13,278 bases of DNA from Labilithrix sp. (GTDB taxonomy: Bacteria > Myxococcota > Polyangia > Polyangiales > Polyangiaceae), in the NCBI GenBank assembly GCA_028287035.1, contig JAQBQL010000248.1, forward strand, positions 1 to 13,278. The letters are read 5' to 3'. Of the stretch, positions 1 through 6,676 are shown piece after piece. Below the pieces are notes generated by a model that made no database searches, was not told where the DNA came from, and worked only from the letters and a program-made list of their open reading frames with translations. The position numbers were made by a program, and so were the translations under genes. Every line of letters starts with the position of its first letter. The first letter of the stretch is position 1.

Positions 1-146
1 GCGGCATCACGGGCGTGCGCGTCGGCCGCCGCGTCGCCCGCGTCGGTCGTGGCCGCCGCCTTGTCGTGACAGCCGGCGACGCTCGCCGCGCCTGCGACGA
101 GCAGCGCCGCAGCCGCGGCCGCACCGAGGAGCGACCGCCACTTCAC
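1..146 (-). CDS. Lipoprotein, N-terminal part (runs off the left edge)
   Basis: The reverse strand from a GTG at 146 encodes a basic start (VKWRS), a hydrophobic alanine/leucine stretch and the lipobox VAGC followed by HDKAAA, i.e. a type II (lipoprotein) signal peptide. After the cysteine comes an Ala/Asp/Thr-rich tether with no recognisable domain before the window ends. A GGAG lies about 5 bases before the GTG and supports this start. It begins 29 bases after the stop of the dehydrogenase gene upstream on the same strand, so the two may share a transcript. The mature function cannot be told from about 48 codons. Confidence 0.7.
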   Translation of the reverse strand, partial: MKWRSLLGAAAAAALLVAGAASVAGCHDKAAATTDAGDAAADAHARDA

Positions 147-175
147 GGCGTCTCCGCTCCCTCTCCTCACGCGCC

Positions 176-1402
176 TCAGGCGAGGTTCGGCAGGGTCACG
201 ATGTCCACGTGCAGAACCTCCTCGAAGGCCCGGATCTCCGCCATGCACGCCTCGCTCGGGCGCGACATGATGCGGAGCTTCGCGCAGGAGGCGCCGCCGC
301 CCTCGAAGACGGTGTTCGTCATCTCCTCGACGTTGATCGCGTGGCGCTTGATGACCGCGAGCACGTTGGCGAGCGTGCCCACCTTGTCGAGCATGCGGAT
401 GACCATCTGGAAGCGGGCCGTCGACTGGTTCATCACGTTGACGACGTTCGGGACGTTGCCCTCGGTCAGGAACGAGCGGATGACGCGGACCGTCTCGGTC
501 GCGATCGACAGCTGCGCTTGGTCGGTCGACGCGGCGATGTGCGGCGTCGCGTACACGAAGCCGCCGGTGGACGTCGGGGTGACGAGGTTGAAGAGCTCGG
601 CGCCGATCTCCTTCTTGCCGCGCGGCTCGTCGGGGACGACGTCGAGCCCGACGCGGAGCCCGCGCGTCTTCACCGCGTCCTGCATGGCCGCGTGATCGAC
701 GAGGTCGGCGCGGGCGCAGTTGATGAAGATGGACCGCTTCGGCATCGCCTCGAAGACCTTGCGGCTGATGATCCCGCGGGTGCGGTCGTTCAGCGCGAGG
801 TGGACCGTGAGGATGTCGGACTTCGCGGCGAGGTCCTCGATGGAGCTCGCGTAGCCGATGCCCATGTCGTTGGCGCGTGCCGCGGAGAGGCTGCGGCTCC
901 AGGCGATCGGGTGGAGGCCGAAGGTCTTCGCGCGCTGGCACACGTCACGGCCGATGGCGCCGAGGCCGACGATGCCGATGGTCTTGCCGATGAGGCCCTC
1001 GGCCTTCGCGTACTCCTGACGCTCCCACTTGCCGGCGCGGAGGGAGGCGACCGCGTCCGGGATGCGGCGATCGATCGCGACCAGCATCCCGTAGACGAGC
1101 TCGGCGACGGCCGAGGAGTTCTTGCCCGGGCAGCTCGCGACGTAGATCCCGCGCTCGCTCGCTGCCTTGACGTCGATGGTCGAGGTCTCGGCCCCGGCGC
1201 GCACGATGAGGTTCAGCTGGGTCGCGCTCTCGATGGCCTTCCGGGTCACTTCCTTCGAGCGGACGACGAGGATGCCGACCCCGGCGAGCTTCGTCTCCAG
1301 CGTCTCCCGGGTGAGCTCGGGCTCGTAGAGGACATCGACCGGGAGCGTACGGAGCTCTTCGACCGCACGGGGATGAAGCTTGTCGGCAATGAGGAGACGC
1401 AT
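176..1402 (-). CDS. serA: D-3-phosphoglycerate dehydrogenase family protein with C-terminal ACT domain
   Basis: A 408-residue D-isomer-specific 2-hydroxyacid dehydrogenase; the closest functional label is 3-phosphoglycerate dehydrogenase, the first step of serine synthesis. Seen: a split substrate domain (about 1-100 and 290-320), a Rossmann domain with GLGAIG at 146-151, catalytic candidates R231 (NCAR), E259 (PDEP) and H288 (TPHIAAST), and an ACT-type domain at about 327-404 that in SerA enzymes mediates feedback control by serine. Two oddities: the loop after the second Rossmann strand reads WSRS (168-171), without the acidic residue typical of NAD-specific enzymes and like NADPH-dependent hydroxypyruvate/glyoxylate reductases; and the substrate loop VRAGAETSTID departs from the usual RAGVGVDNID form. 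The substrate is therefore probable rather than certain. No clear Shine-Dalgarno is seen before the ATG. It lies 52 bases downstream of the DUF1285-like gene on the same strand. Confidence 0.85.
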   Translation of the reverse strand: MRLLIADKLHPRAVEELRTLPVDVLYEPELTRETLETKLAGVGILVVRSKEVTRKAIESATQLNLIVRAGAETSTIDVKAASERGIYVASCPGKNSSAVAELVYGMLVAIDRRIPDAVASLRAGKWERQEYAKAEGLIGKTIGIVGLGAIGRDVCQRAKTFGLHPIAWSRSLSAARANDMGIGYASSIEDLAAKSDILTVHLALNDRTRGIISRKVFEAMPKRSIFINCARADLVDHAAMQDAVKTRGLRVGLDVVPDEPRGKKEIGAELFNLVTPTSTGGFVYATPHIAASTDQAQLSIATETVRVIRSFLTEGNVPNVVNVMNQSTARFQMVIRMLDKVGTLANVLAVIKRHAINVEEMTNTVFEGGGASCAKLRIMSRPSEACMAEIRAFEEVLHVDIVTLPNLA

Positions 1403-1454
1403 TGGGCGCGCGCAGACTAGCCGAAAACCAAACGCTTTCCAGGCCGATGACCGC

Positions 1455-1958
1455 TCAGGCCGACGGTAGCTCCTTCGACCCTCGGCGCGTGGCCAGGATC
1501 ACCGTGCCTTCAGGCCCTTCCGTGAGGAACGGCCCGAGCTGCCCCTGGGCGAAACGGGTGAGCTTGGCGTCGAATGGTCCGCCCTTCGCCTCCTTCTTCA
1601 CCGTGAGGTAGAGCTCGCCGTGGTCGCCCTGGCGCACCACGGCCGGGTCGAGGGGCTCCTCGGTGCCGTCGCTCAGCACGAGGACCGCGTCGCCGTCCTC
1701 GGCGCGGATGCTCCGGACGAAGAAGGGGACGTCCTCGACGATGAAGTAGCTCCAGTCGTAGCCGTTCGTCAGGATGTAGCGGCCGTCGTCGGGGTGCTTG
1801 CCGATCCACGTGTGCAGCGCGTCGCGCAGCTTCGGGTGCTCGACGACCGCCTCGTCGTGGAAGAACGTGCCCTCCTTGTCGAGGCGGATGGTGCTCTCGC
1901 GGCTCCTGCCCTCGGGCGCCGGGAACCGGAAGAATTCGGGGTGCTCACCGGGCTTCAT
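1455..1958 (-). CDS. DUF1285-like protein
   Basis: A 167-residue soluble protein with no signal peptide or membrane segment. The pattern IRLDKEGTFFHDEAVVEHP, then a YILTNGYDW segment and VEDVPFFVRSIR, resembles the DUF1285 family, in which a 'rDGtWfhdG' strand is followed by 'VEDaPF'. The family has no established biochemical role, so none is assigned. The start chosen is the ATG at 1958 because AAGG sits 8 bases before it; a GTG three codons upstream (1967) overlaps that ribosome site and is less likely. It is divergent from the menaquinone operon and upstream of the serA-like gene, with which it probably forms a transcript. Confidence 0.7.
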   Translation of the reverse strand: MKPGEHPEFFRFPAPEGRSRESTIRLDKEGTFFHDEAVVEHPKLRDALHTWIGKHPDDGRYILTNGYDWSYFIVEDVPFFVRSIRAEDGDAVLVLSDGTEEPLDPAVVRQGDHGELYLTVKKEAKGGPFDAKLTRFAQGQLGPFLTEGPEGTVILATRRGSKELPSA

Positions 1959-1989
1959 GGGCTCCACCTTAGCGCGCAGGAGGCCTCCC

Positions 1990-2017
1990 TTGACCCCTCG
2001 CCGGGTCGGTCTATAAA
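1990..2017 (+). promoter_or_regulatory. Sigma-70-type promoter of the menaquinone operon
   Basis: TTGACC (1990-1995) and TATAAA (2012-2017) are separated by 16 bases, each matching five of six positions of the housekeeping consensus. This is unusually AT-rich for the surroundings. The predicted transcription start is near 2024, giving a leader of about 34 bases with GAGGAG at 2043-2048, 9 bases before the ATG at 2058. It is the only convincing promoter upstream of the seven-gene operon. Confidence 0.65.
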
Positions 2018-2041
2018 CCTTTCAAAACTTTTTGAAAGTTT
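2016..2041. promoter_or_regulatory. Palindromic candidate operator at the operon start
   Basis: AACCTTTCAAAA (2016-2027) and TTTTGAAAGTTT (2030-2041) are inverted copies with one mismatch in 12 and a 2-base centre. The palindrome overlaps the last bases of the -10 box and the predicted transcription start, the usual place for a repressor site. Because transcription would begin inside it, an RNA hairpin is less likely than a protein-binding site. It could also act on the divergent DUF1285-like gene. No regulator gene is recognised in the window. Confidence 0.5.
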
Positions 2042-2057
2042 CGAGGAGAGCGATTTC

Positions 2058-4340
2058 ATGGCCTACGACGGGCTCCGCGCATTCGTTGACGTGCTCGAAC
2101 GCGAGGGAGAGCTCGTGCGCGTGCGGCGTGAGGTCGACCCGCATCTCGAGCTCGCGGAGATCGCCGACCGGACGATGAAGGGCGGCGGACCGGCCCTTCT
2201 CTTCGAGAACGTGAAGGGCTCGGCGATGCCGCTCCTCATCAACATGTACGGCTCGCGCCGGCGCATGTCGCTCGCACTCGGCGTGGCGGACCTCGAGGAG
2301 CACGCGAAGGCGATCGGCGAGCTCGTGCACACGCGGGCCCCCAAGAGCGCGCGCGAGCTCGCGGATCTCGCGGGCAAGCTGCCGTCCCTCGCGAGCACCG
2401 TCCCGCGGAAGGCGACGTCCGCGCCCTGCCAGGAGATCGTGCAGACCGGCGACGACGTCGACCTCATGCAGTTCCCGGTGGTCACGTGCTGGCCCGACGA
2501 CGGCGGCCCGTTCTTCACGCTGCCCAACGTCATCACGAAGGACCCCGACACCGGCGCCCGCAACATCGGCATGTACCGGATGCAGCGCATCGACCGGAAC
2601 ACGACCGGCATGCACTGGCAGATCCACAAGACGGGCGCGCGCCACTTCCGGCGCGCCAAGGAGCTCGGCAAGCGCCTCGAGGTCGCGGTCGCCTTCGGCG
2701 GCGATCCCGCGATGACCTACTGCGCGACCGCCCCGCTCCCCGACGGCATCGACGAGTGGATGTTCGCCGGGTTCCTCCGCGGGAAATCGGTCGAGCACGT
2801 GCGCTGCAAGACCGTCGACCTCGAGGTGCCCGCCGACGCGGACTTCGTGCTCGAGGGCTACGTGGACCCTGCCGAGGAGCTCTTCGCCGAGGGGCCGTTC
2901 GGCGATCACACCGGCTACTACACGCCGGTCGACGGCTTTCCGCGCTTCCACGTCACCGCCATCACCCGCCGCAAGGACGCGGTGTACCCGGCCACGCTCG
3001 TCGGGCCGCCGCCGATGGAGGACGCGTGGCTCGGAAAGGCCACCGAGCGCCTCTTCCTGCCGCTGCTCAAGATGATGTTCCCCGAGGTGGTGGACATGAA
3101 CCTGCCCGCCGAGGGCGCGTTCCACAACCTCGTCATCGTCTCGATCAAGAAGCAGTATCCCTTCCACGCCTCGCGCATCGCGCACGGCTTGTGGGGCTCG
3201 GGGCAGATGTCCTTCTCCAAGGTGATCTGCGTCGTCGACCACGACGTCGACGTGCAGGACACCGCGGACGTCGCCTGGCGTCTGCTCGCCAACCTCGATC
3301 CCAAGCGCGACATCGCGATGGTCGACGGGCCGGTCGATCAGCTCGATCACGGGGCGAACCAGGCACTCTACGGCGGCAAGATGAGCATCGACGGCACGCG
3401 CAAGTGGGCCGAGGAGGGCTACAAGCGCGAGTGGCCCGAGGTCGCCCGCCAGAGCGAGGACGTGAAGCGCCGCGTCGACGCGGTGTGGGCCGAGCTCGGC
3501 ATCCCGCTGAAGGCGGCGGCGAGCGGAAAGTACGTCGCGGCTCCGCAGGCGACGACCGCGCAGCCCGTGGCCCGGCTCGACGCCCGCAAGGACGCCCCGC
3601 AGCACGCCGACGCGAACCGCGCGATGTTCGACCGGATCGCGCCGACGTACGACGTGCTCAACAAGCTGATGTCGTTCGGGATCGATCGGCGGTGGCGTGA
3701 CAAGGCCATCGCCGTCCTGAAGCGTCCGGGCAGCACGCCCGGCCCGGTGCTCGATCTCTGCGCGGGCACGCTCGATCTAGCGGCGATGCTCGAGAAGGCG
3801 CTTCCCGGCGAGCGCATCGTCGCGTGCGACTTCTCTCCCAACATGCTCGAGCGCGGGAAGAACAAGATCACGCGCGCCGAGGTGGTGGTGGGCGACGCGC
3901 TCGCGCTGCCGTTCGAGGCGGGCACGTTCGGGTCGGTGATCTGCGGGTTCGGGATGCGCAACCTCGCCGACCTCCGGAAGGGGATCCGCGAGGCCCGTCG
4001 CGTGCTCCGGCCCGGCGGCACCTTCGTGACCCTCGAGCTCTTCGCGCCCAAGCTGCTGCGCACGCGCGCCGTCCACAGCGCCGCGCTCCGCACCGCGCTG
4101 CCGATGCTCGGGCAGGTGGTTGCCAAGGATCGCGAGGCCTACGCGTATCTCGCCGAGAGCATGGAAGGCTTCGTCAGCCGCGCCGAGTACGAGCAGATCC
4201 TCCGCGAGGAGGGCTTCGACGCGGTCACGGCCATCGACCTCACGATGGGCGTCGCGGCGATCGTGACCGGCACCGCGCGCGCCGAGGTCCCCAGGGCCGC
4301 GAGGGGCAGCGCCCAGGCCATCGACGGAGCGATCCCGTGA
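2058..4340 (+). CDS. ubiD-menG: UbiD-type decarboxylase fused to UbiE/MenG methyltransferase
   Basis: One 760-residue protein combines two late menaquinone steps. Residues 1-484 are a full-length UbiD-family prenylated-FMN decarboxylase (MqnL role: removal of the carboxylate from the prenylated naphthoate). R174 (GMYRMQ), E278 and D283 (EGPFGDHTGYY) occupy the family's catalytic Arg-Glu-Glu/Asp positions. Residues 485-517 form an Ala/Pro/Gln linker. Residues 518 to about 745 are a UbiE/MenG SAM-dependent C-methyltransferase, with MFDRIAPTYDVLN at its start, motif I VLDLCAGTLDLA (564-575), GMRNLADL and RVLRPGGTF; it would methylate demethylmenaquinone. Motif I reads GTLD rather than the usual GTGD. 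The ATG at 2058 is preceded by GAGGAG and starts where UbiD homology starts; the frame is open further upstream but that part is the shadow of the divergent gene. No stop or frameshift separates the domains. The stop overlaps the next gene by 4 bases. Confidence 0.92.
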   Translation: MAYDGLRAFVDVLEREGELVRVRREVDPHLELAEIADRTMKGGGPALLFENVKGSAMPLLINMYGSRRRMSLALGVADLEEHAKAIGELVHTRAPKSARELADLAGKLPSLASTVPRKATSAPCQEIVQTGDDVDLMQFPVVTCWPDDGGPFFTLPNVITKDPDTGARNIGMYRMQRIDRNTTGMHWQIHKTGARHFRRAKELGKRLEVAVAFGGDPAMTYCATAPLPDGIDEWMFAGFLRGKSVEHVRCKTVDLEVPADADFVLEGYVDPAEELFAEGPFGDHTGYYTPVDGFPRFHVTAITRRKDAVYPATLVGPPPMEDAWLGKATERLFLPLLKMMFPEVVDMNLPAEGAFHNLVIVSIKKQYPFHASRIAHGLWGSGQMSFSKVICVVDHDVDVQDTADVAWRLLANLDPKRDIAMVDGPVDQLDHGANQALYGGKMSIDGTRKWAEEGYKREWPEVARQSEDVKRRVDAVWAELGIPLKAAASGKYVAAPQATTAQPVARLDARKDAPQHADANRAMFDRIAPTYDVLNKLMSFGIDRRWRDKAIAVLKRPGSTPGPVLDLCAGTLDLAAMLEKALPGERIVACDFSPNMLERGKNKITRAEVVVGDALALPFEAGTFGSVICGFGMRNLADLRKGIREARRVLRPGGTFVTLELFAPKLLRTRAVHSAALRTALPMLGQVVAKDREAYAYLAESMEGFVSRAEYEQILREEGFDAVTAIDLTMGVAAIVTGTARAEVPRAARGSAQAIDGAIP

Positions 4341-4927
4341 GCGTCCGCAAGGTCGTCATCGGCATCACGGGCGCGAGCGGCGCGCCCTATGCGAAGCGCC
4401 TCCTCGACGTGCTCGAGAAGACGCCCGACCTCGAGATCGGGGTGTGCCTCTCGTCGACCGCGCCCGAGGTCTGGGCGCTCGAGTGCGGCGGCGACCTTCG
4501 CGAGGCGCTCGCCGGTCGCTTCCCGGTGTGGGGCATGCGCGACTACAAGGCGCCGTTCGCCAGCGGCAGCGCCGGGTGGCATGCGATGGCCATCATTCCG
4601 TGCTCGATGGGCACGATCGCCCGCATCGCGCACGGCATCTCCGACACGCTGCTGACGCGCGCCGCCGACGTGATGATCAAGGAGCGCCGCACGCTCGTCG
4701 TGGTCCCGCGCGAGATGCCGCTCAGCGTGATCCACCTCGAGAACCTGACGACGCTCGCGAGGGCCGGCGCGGTCATCCAGCCAGCGATGCCGAGCTTCTA
4801 TGGCAAGACGAAGACGCTCGAGCAGGCGATCGACACGGTGGTCGGCCGCACACTCGACCAGCTCGGCCTCGGGCACGATCTCCTGAAGCGCTGGGGCGAC
4901 AAGGACAAGGAAGAGGCAACAGCGTGA
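4337..4927 (+). CDS. ubiX: UbiX-type flavin prenyltransferase (prFMN synthase)
   Basis: A 196-residue UbiX-family protein, which joins a dimethylallyl group to FMN to make the prenylated FMN cofactor needed by UbiD enzymes (MqnM role in this pathway). Seen: GITGASGAPYAKRLL near the N-terminus (FMN-binding), PCSMGTIARIAHGISD, RRTLVVVPREMPLS and HLENLTTLARAGAVIQPAMP, all family hallmarks, at the usual length. The GTG start overlaps the preceding stop in a GTGA and has GGAG 7 bases upstream, implying translational coupling to the UbiD-UbiE fusion it serves. Confidence 0.95.
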   Translation: MSVRKVVIGITGASGAPYAKRLLDVLEKTPDLEIGVCLSSTAPEVWALECGGDLREALAGRFPVWGMRDYKAPFASGSAGWHAMAIIPCSMGTIARIAHGISDTLLTRAADVMIKERRTLVVVPREMPLSVIHLENLTTLARAGAVIQPAMPSFYGKTKTLEQAIDTVVGRTLDQLGLGHDLLKRWGDKDKEEATA

Positions 4928-5508
4928 GCAGGTTCATCGAAGACGCCATCGGCCGGGCAGGGCTCCTGCCGGTCCTCACCGCGCATCGTGCGGGCGACGC
5001 GGCCGGCGTGCACGCGCTTGCCGTCCGCCTCGGCGCCGCGGACCTGCTGGTCCTCGGCGCGGCCGCCGACATTCTGCGCGCCGAGGACAGCGGCCCGACG
5101 GTGCGCATCCACGACGGCGAGAACGCGAGCTCCGCCGGGGTCACCTGGGTCGAGCCGACGAAGGGCGCCTCCGAGCTCGACACGCTGCGCGCGGTCGCGA
5201 TCGCCCGCATCACCGGACCCCTCGACGCGCGCGTCGGCATCGACTGGTCGCAGTGCGGGATGGAGCTCGCGCAGGTCGCGCTCGGGTTCGGAGCCTCCGA
5301 GCTCCGCGGCCCGATCACCCGCAAGAGCGGCCTGCCCATCTACGAGGACGAGAAGCAGAAGGTGAAGGGGCAGGGGATGGTGGAGCTCCGCTCCATCAAG
5401 AAGCTCGAGATCGCCGCGCTCGTGACCCATGCGGGGCGCGTGGCGGTGTTCGTCGAAGAGGAAGGTCATCGCGCCGCCACGGCGCCGAGCGAGGTGCAAC
5501 GTGTCTGA
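4924..5508 (+). CDS. MqnE/MqnC-like protein lacking the radical SAM core
   Basis: A 194-residue protein without an assigned function. Residues 84-131 align without gaps to MqnE 272-319 encoded just downstream, 18 of 48 identical by hand count, with AQVALGFGASELRGPI against AQIALRFGADDLDGTI. Residues 40-62 (DLLVLGAAADILRAEDSG) resemble the segment before the iron-sulfur site of MqnE (DLLAIGQLANEVREKRHG). A further stretch (KKLEIAALVTHAGRVAVF) matches the MqnE C-terminal helix and strand. Between the two blocks only about 20 residues replace over 200 in MqnE, so the barrel core and the CxxxCxxC cluster site are absent; the only cysteine is C111. It cannot be a radical SAM enzyme itself. The GTG start overlaps the ubiX stop (GTGA) and has AAGAGG 7 bases upstream; its stop overlaps mqnE by 8 bases. 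The intact frame and coupling at both ends argue for a kept gene, perhaps a partner subunit (inference). Confidence 0.8.
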   Translation: MSRFIEDAIGRAGLLPVLTAHRAGDAAGVHALAVRLGAADLLVLGAAADILRAEDSGPTVRIHDGENASSAGVTWVEPTKGASELDTLRAVAIARITGPLDARVGIDWSQCGMELAQVALGFGASELRGPITRKSGLPIYEDEKQKVKGQGMVELRSIKKLEIAALVTHAGRVAVFVEEEGHRAATAPSEVQRV

Positions 5509-6676
5509 ATCAGCGATGTTCGCGACGATCCGCGACAAGGTCCGTGCCGGCGAGCGTCTCACCTTCGAGGACGGCGTCGCGCTCTTCCTCGAGCCCGACC
5601 TCCTCGCGATCGGGCAGCTCGCCAACGAGGTGCGCGAGAAGCGCCATGGCGACCGGACGTACTTCAATCGCAACATGCGGCTCGAGGTCACGAACGTGTG
5701 CGTCGCGTCGTGCCTGTTCTGCTCCTTCGCGAAGCTCGAGGAGCACATGCCCGGCGCTCACACGATGAAGCTCGAGGAGGCGTGGGGTGAGCTCGAGGTG
5801 CGGATGAAAAACCCGGCGACGGCGCCGACCGAGCTGCACGTCGTCAACGGCCTCCATCCCGGCCTGCCGTTCTCGTACTACGAGGACCTGCTCCGCGGCT
5901 TCAAGCGCATCGCCCCGCAGGTGCATCTCAAGTGCTTCACCGCGGTGGAGATCCACTTCTTCGCGCAGCACTACGGCATGACCTACGTCGAGGTGCTCGA
6001 GAAGCTCAAGGCGGCGGGGCTCGAGAGCCTTCCCGGCGGCGGCGCGGAGATCTTCGACGAGAGCGTCCGCAAGAAGATCAGCCACGACAAGGCGAACGCC
6101 GACGAGTACCTCGAGGTGCACCGGGTCGCGCACCGCATGGGCATGCGCACCAACGCGACGATGCTCTACGGCCACATCGAGACGTTCGCTCACCGCGTCG
6201 ACCACCTCCTCCGCCTCCGCGCGCTGCAGGACGAGACCGGCGGGCTCCAGGCGTTCATCCCGCTCGCCTTCCACCCCGACGGGAACGACATGAAGAACAT
6301 GCCGGCGCCCACCGCGGTCGACGACCTCCGCACGGTGGCGATCAGCCGGCTCATGCTCGACAACGTCGACCACATCAAGGCGTACTGGGTCAGCATGACG
6401 CCCGACGTCGCGCAGATCGCCCTGCGCTTCGGCGCCGACGATCTCGACGGCACGATCGTCCACGAGACGATCTACAAGGCGGCGGGCACGCTCTCGCCGA
6501 GCGGCCTTGCCTACGAGGAGCTCGTGCGGCTCATCCGCGAGGCCGGCCGGATCCCGGTCGAGCGCGACACGCTCTACAACGTCGTGAAGGAGCTCGAGCG
6601 CGCGGCGGTCCCCGAGGCGGCCCTCAAGCCGCGCGACCGCGTGCGCCCGATGCGCCTGCCGGTGGTGCCGTCATGA
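5501..6676 (+). CDS. mqnE: Aminofutalosine synthase, radical SAM enzyme MqnE
   Basis: A 391-residue radical SAM enzyme that adds the adenosyl radical to 3-[(1-carboxyvinyl)oxy]benzoate and forms 6-amino-6-deoxyfutalosine. The cluster motif is C67-VAS-C71-LF-C74, followed by SFAKLEEHMPGAHTM, HVVNGLHPGLPFSYY, SLPGGGAEIFDESVR and LQDETGGLQAFIPLAFHPDGN, all typical of MqnE. SFAK and FHPDGN favour MqnE over MqnC, and MqnC is present separately in the next gene. GTG at 5501 is chosen because GAGG stands 6 bases before it; an ATG at 5516 is a possible alternative. It overlaps the previous gene by 8 bases and the next in an ATGA. Confidence 0.95.
   Translation: MSESAMFATIRDKVRAGERLTFEDGVALFLEPDLLAIGQLANEVREKRHGDRTYFNRNMRLEVTNVCVASCLFCSFAKLEEHMPGAHTMKLEEAWGELEVRMKNPATAPTELHVVNGLHPGLPFSYYEDLLRGFKRIAPQVHLKCFTAVEIHFFAQHYGMTYVEVLEKLKAAGLESLPGGGAEIFDESVRKKISHDKANADEYLEVHRVAHRMGMRTNATMLYGHIETFAHRVDHLLRLRALQDETGGLQAFIPLAFHPDGNDMKNMPAPTAVDDLRTVAISRLMLDNVDHIKAYWVSMTPDVAQIALRFGADDLDGTIVHETIYKAAGTLSPSGLAYEELVRLIREAGRIPVERDTLYNVVKELERAAVPEAALKPRDRVRPMRLPVVPS

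Noticed and set aside
1620..2057. In-frame upstream extension of the UbiD-UbiE gene
   Set aside because: It lies opposite the DUF1285-like gene and across the promoter; UbiD homology, the ribosome site and the promoter all place the start at 2058.
2022..3605. Long open frame on the minus strand opposite the UbiD domain
   Set aside because: It reads as Arg/Val/His-rich sequence with no domain, produced by the high third-position GC of the plus-strand gene. Similar long shadows opposite the other operon genes were dropped for the same reason.
4924..5508. Pseudogene reading of the core-less MqnE relative
   Set aside because: No stop or frameshift is present, codon use matches its neighbours, and both ends overlap real genes. 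Decay would not be expected to keep coupled start and stop signals.
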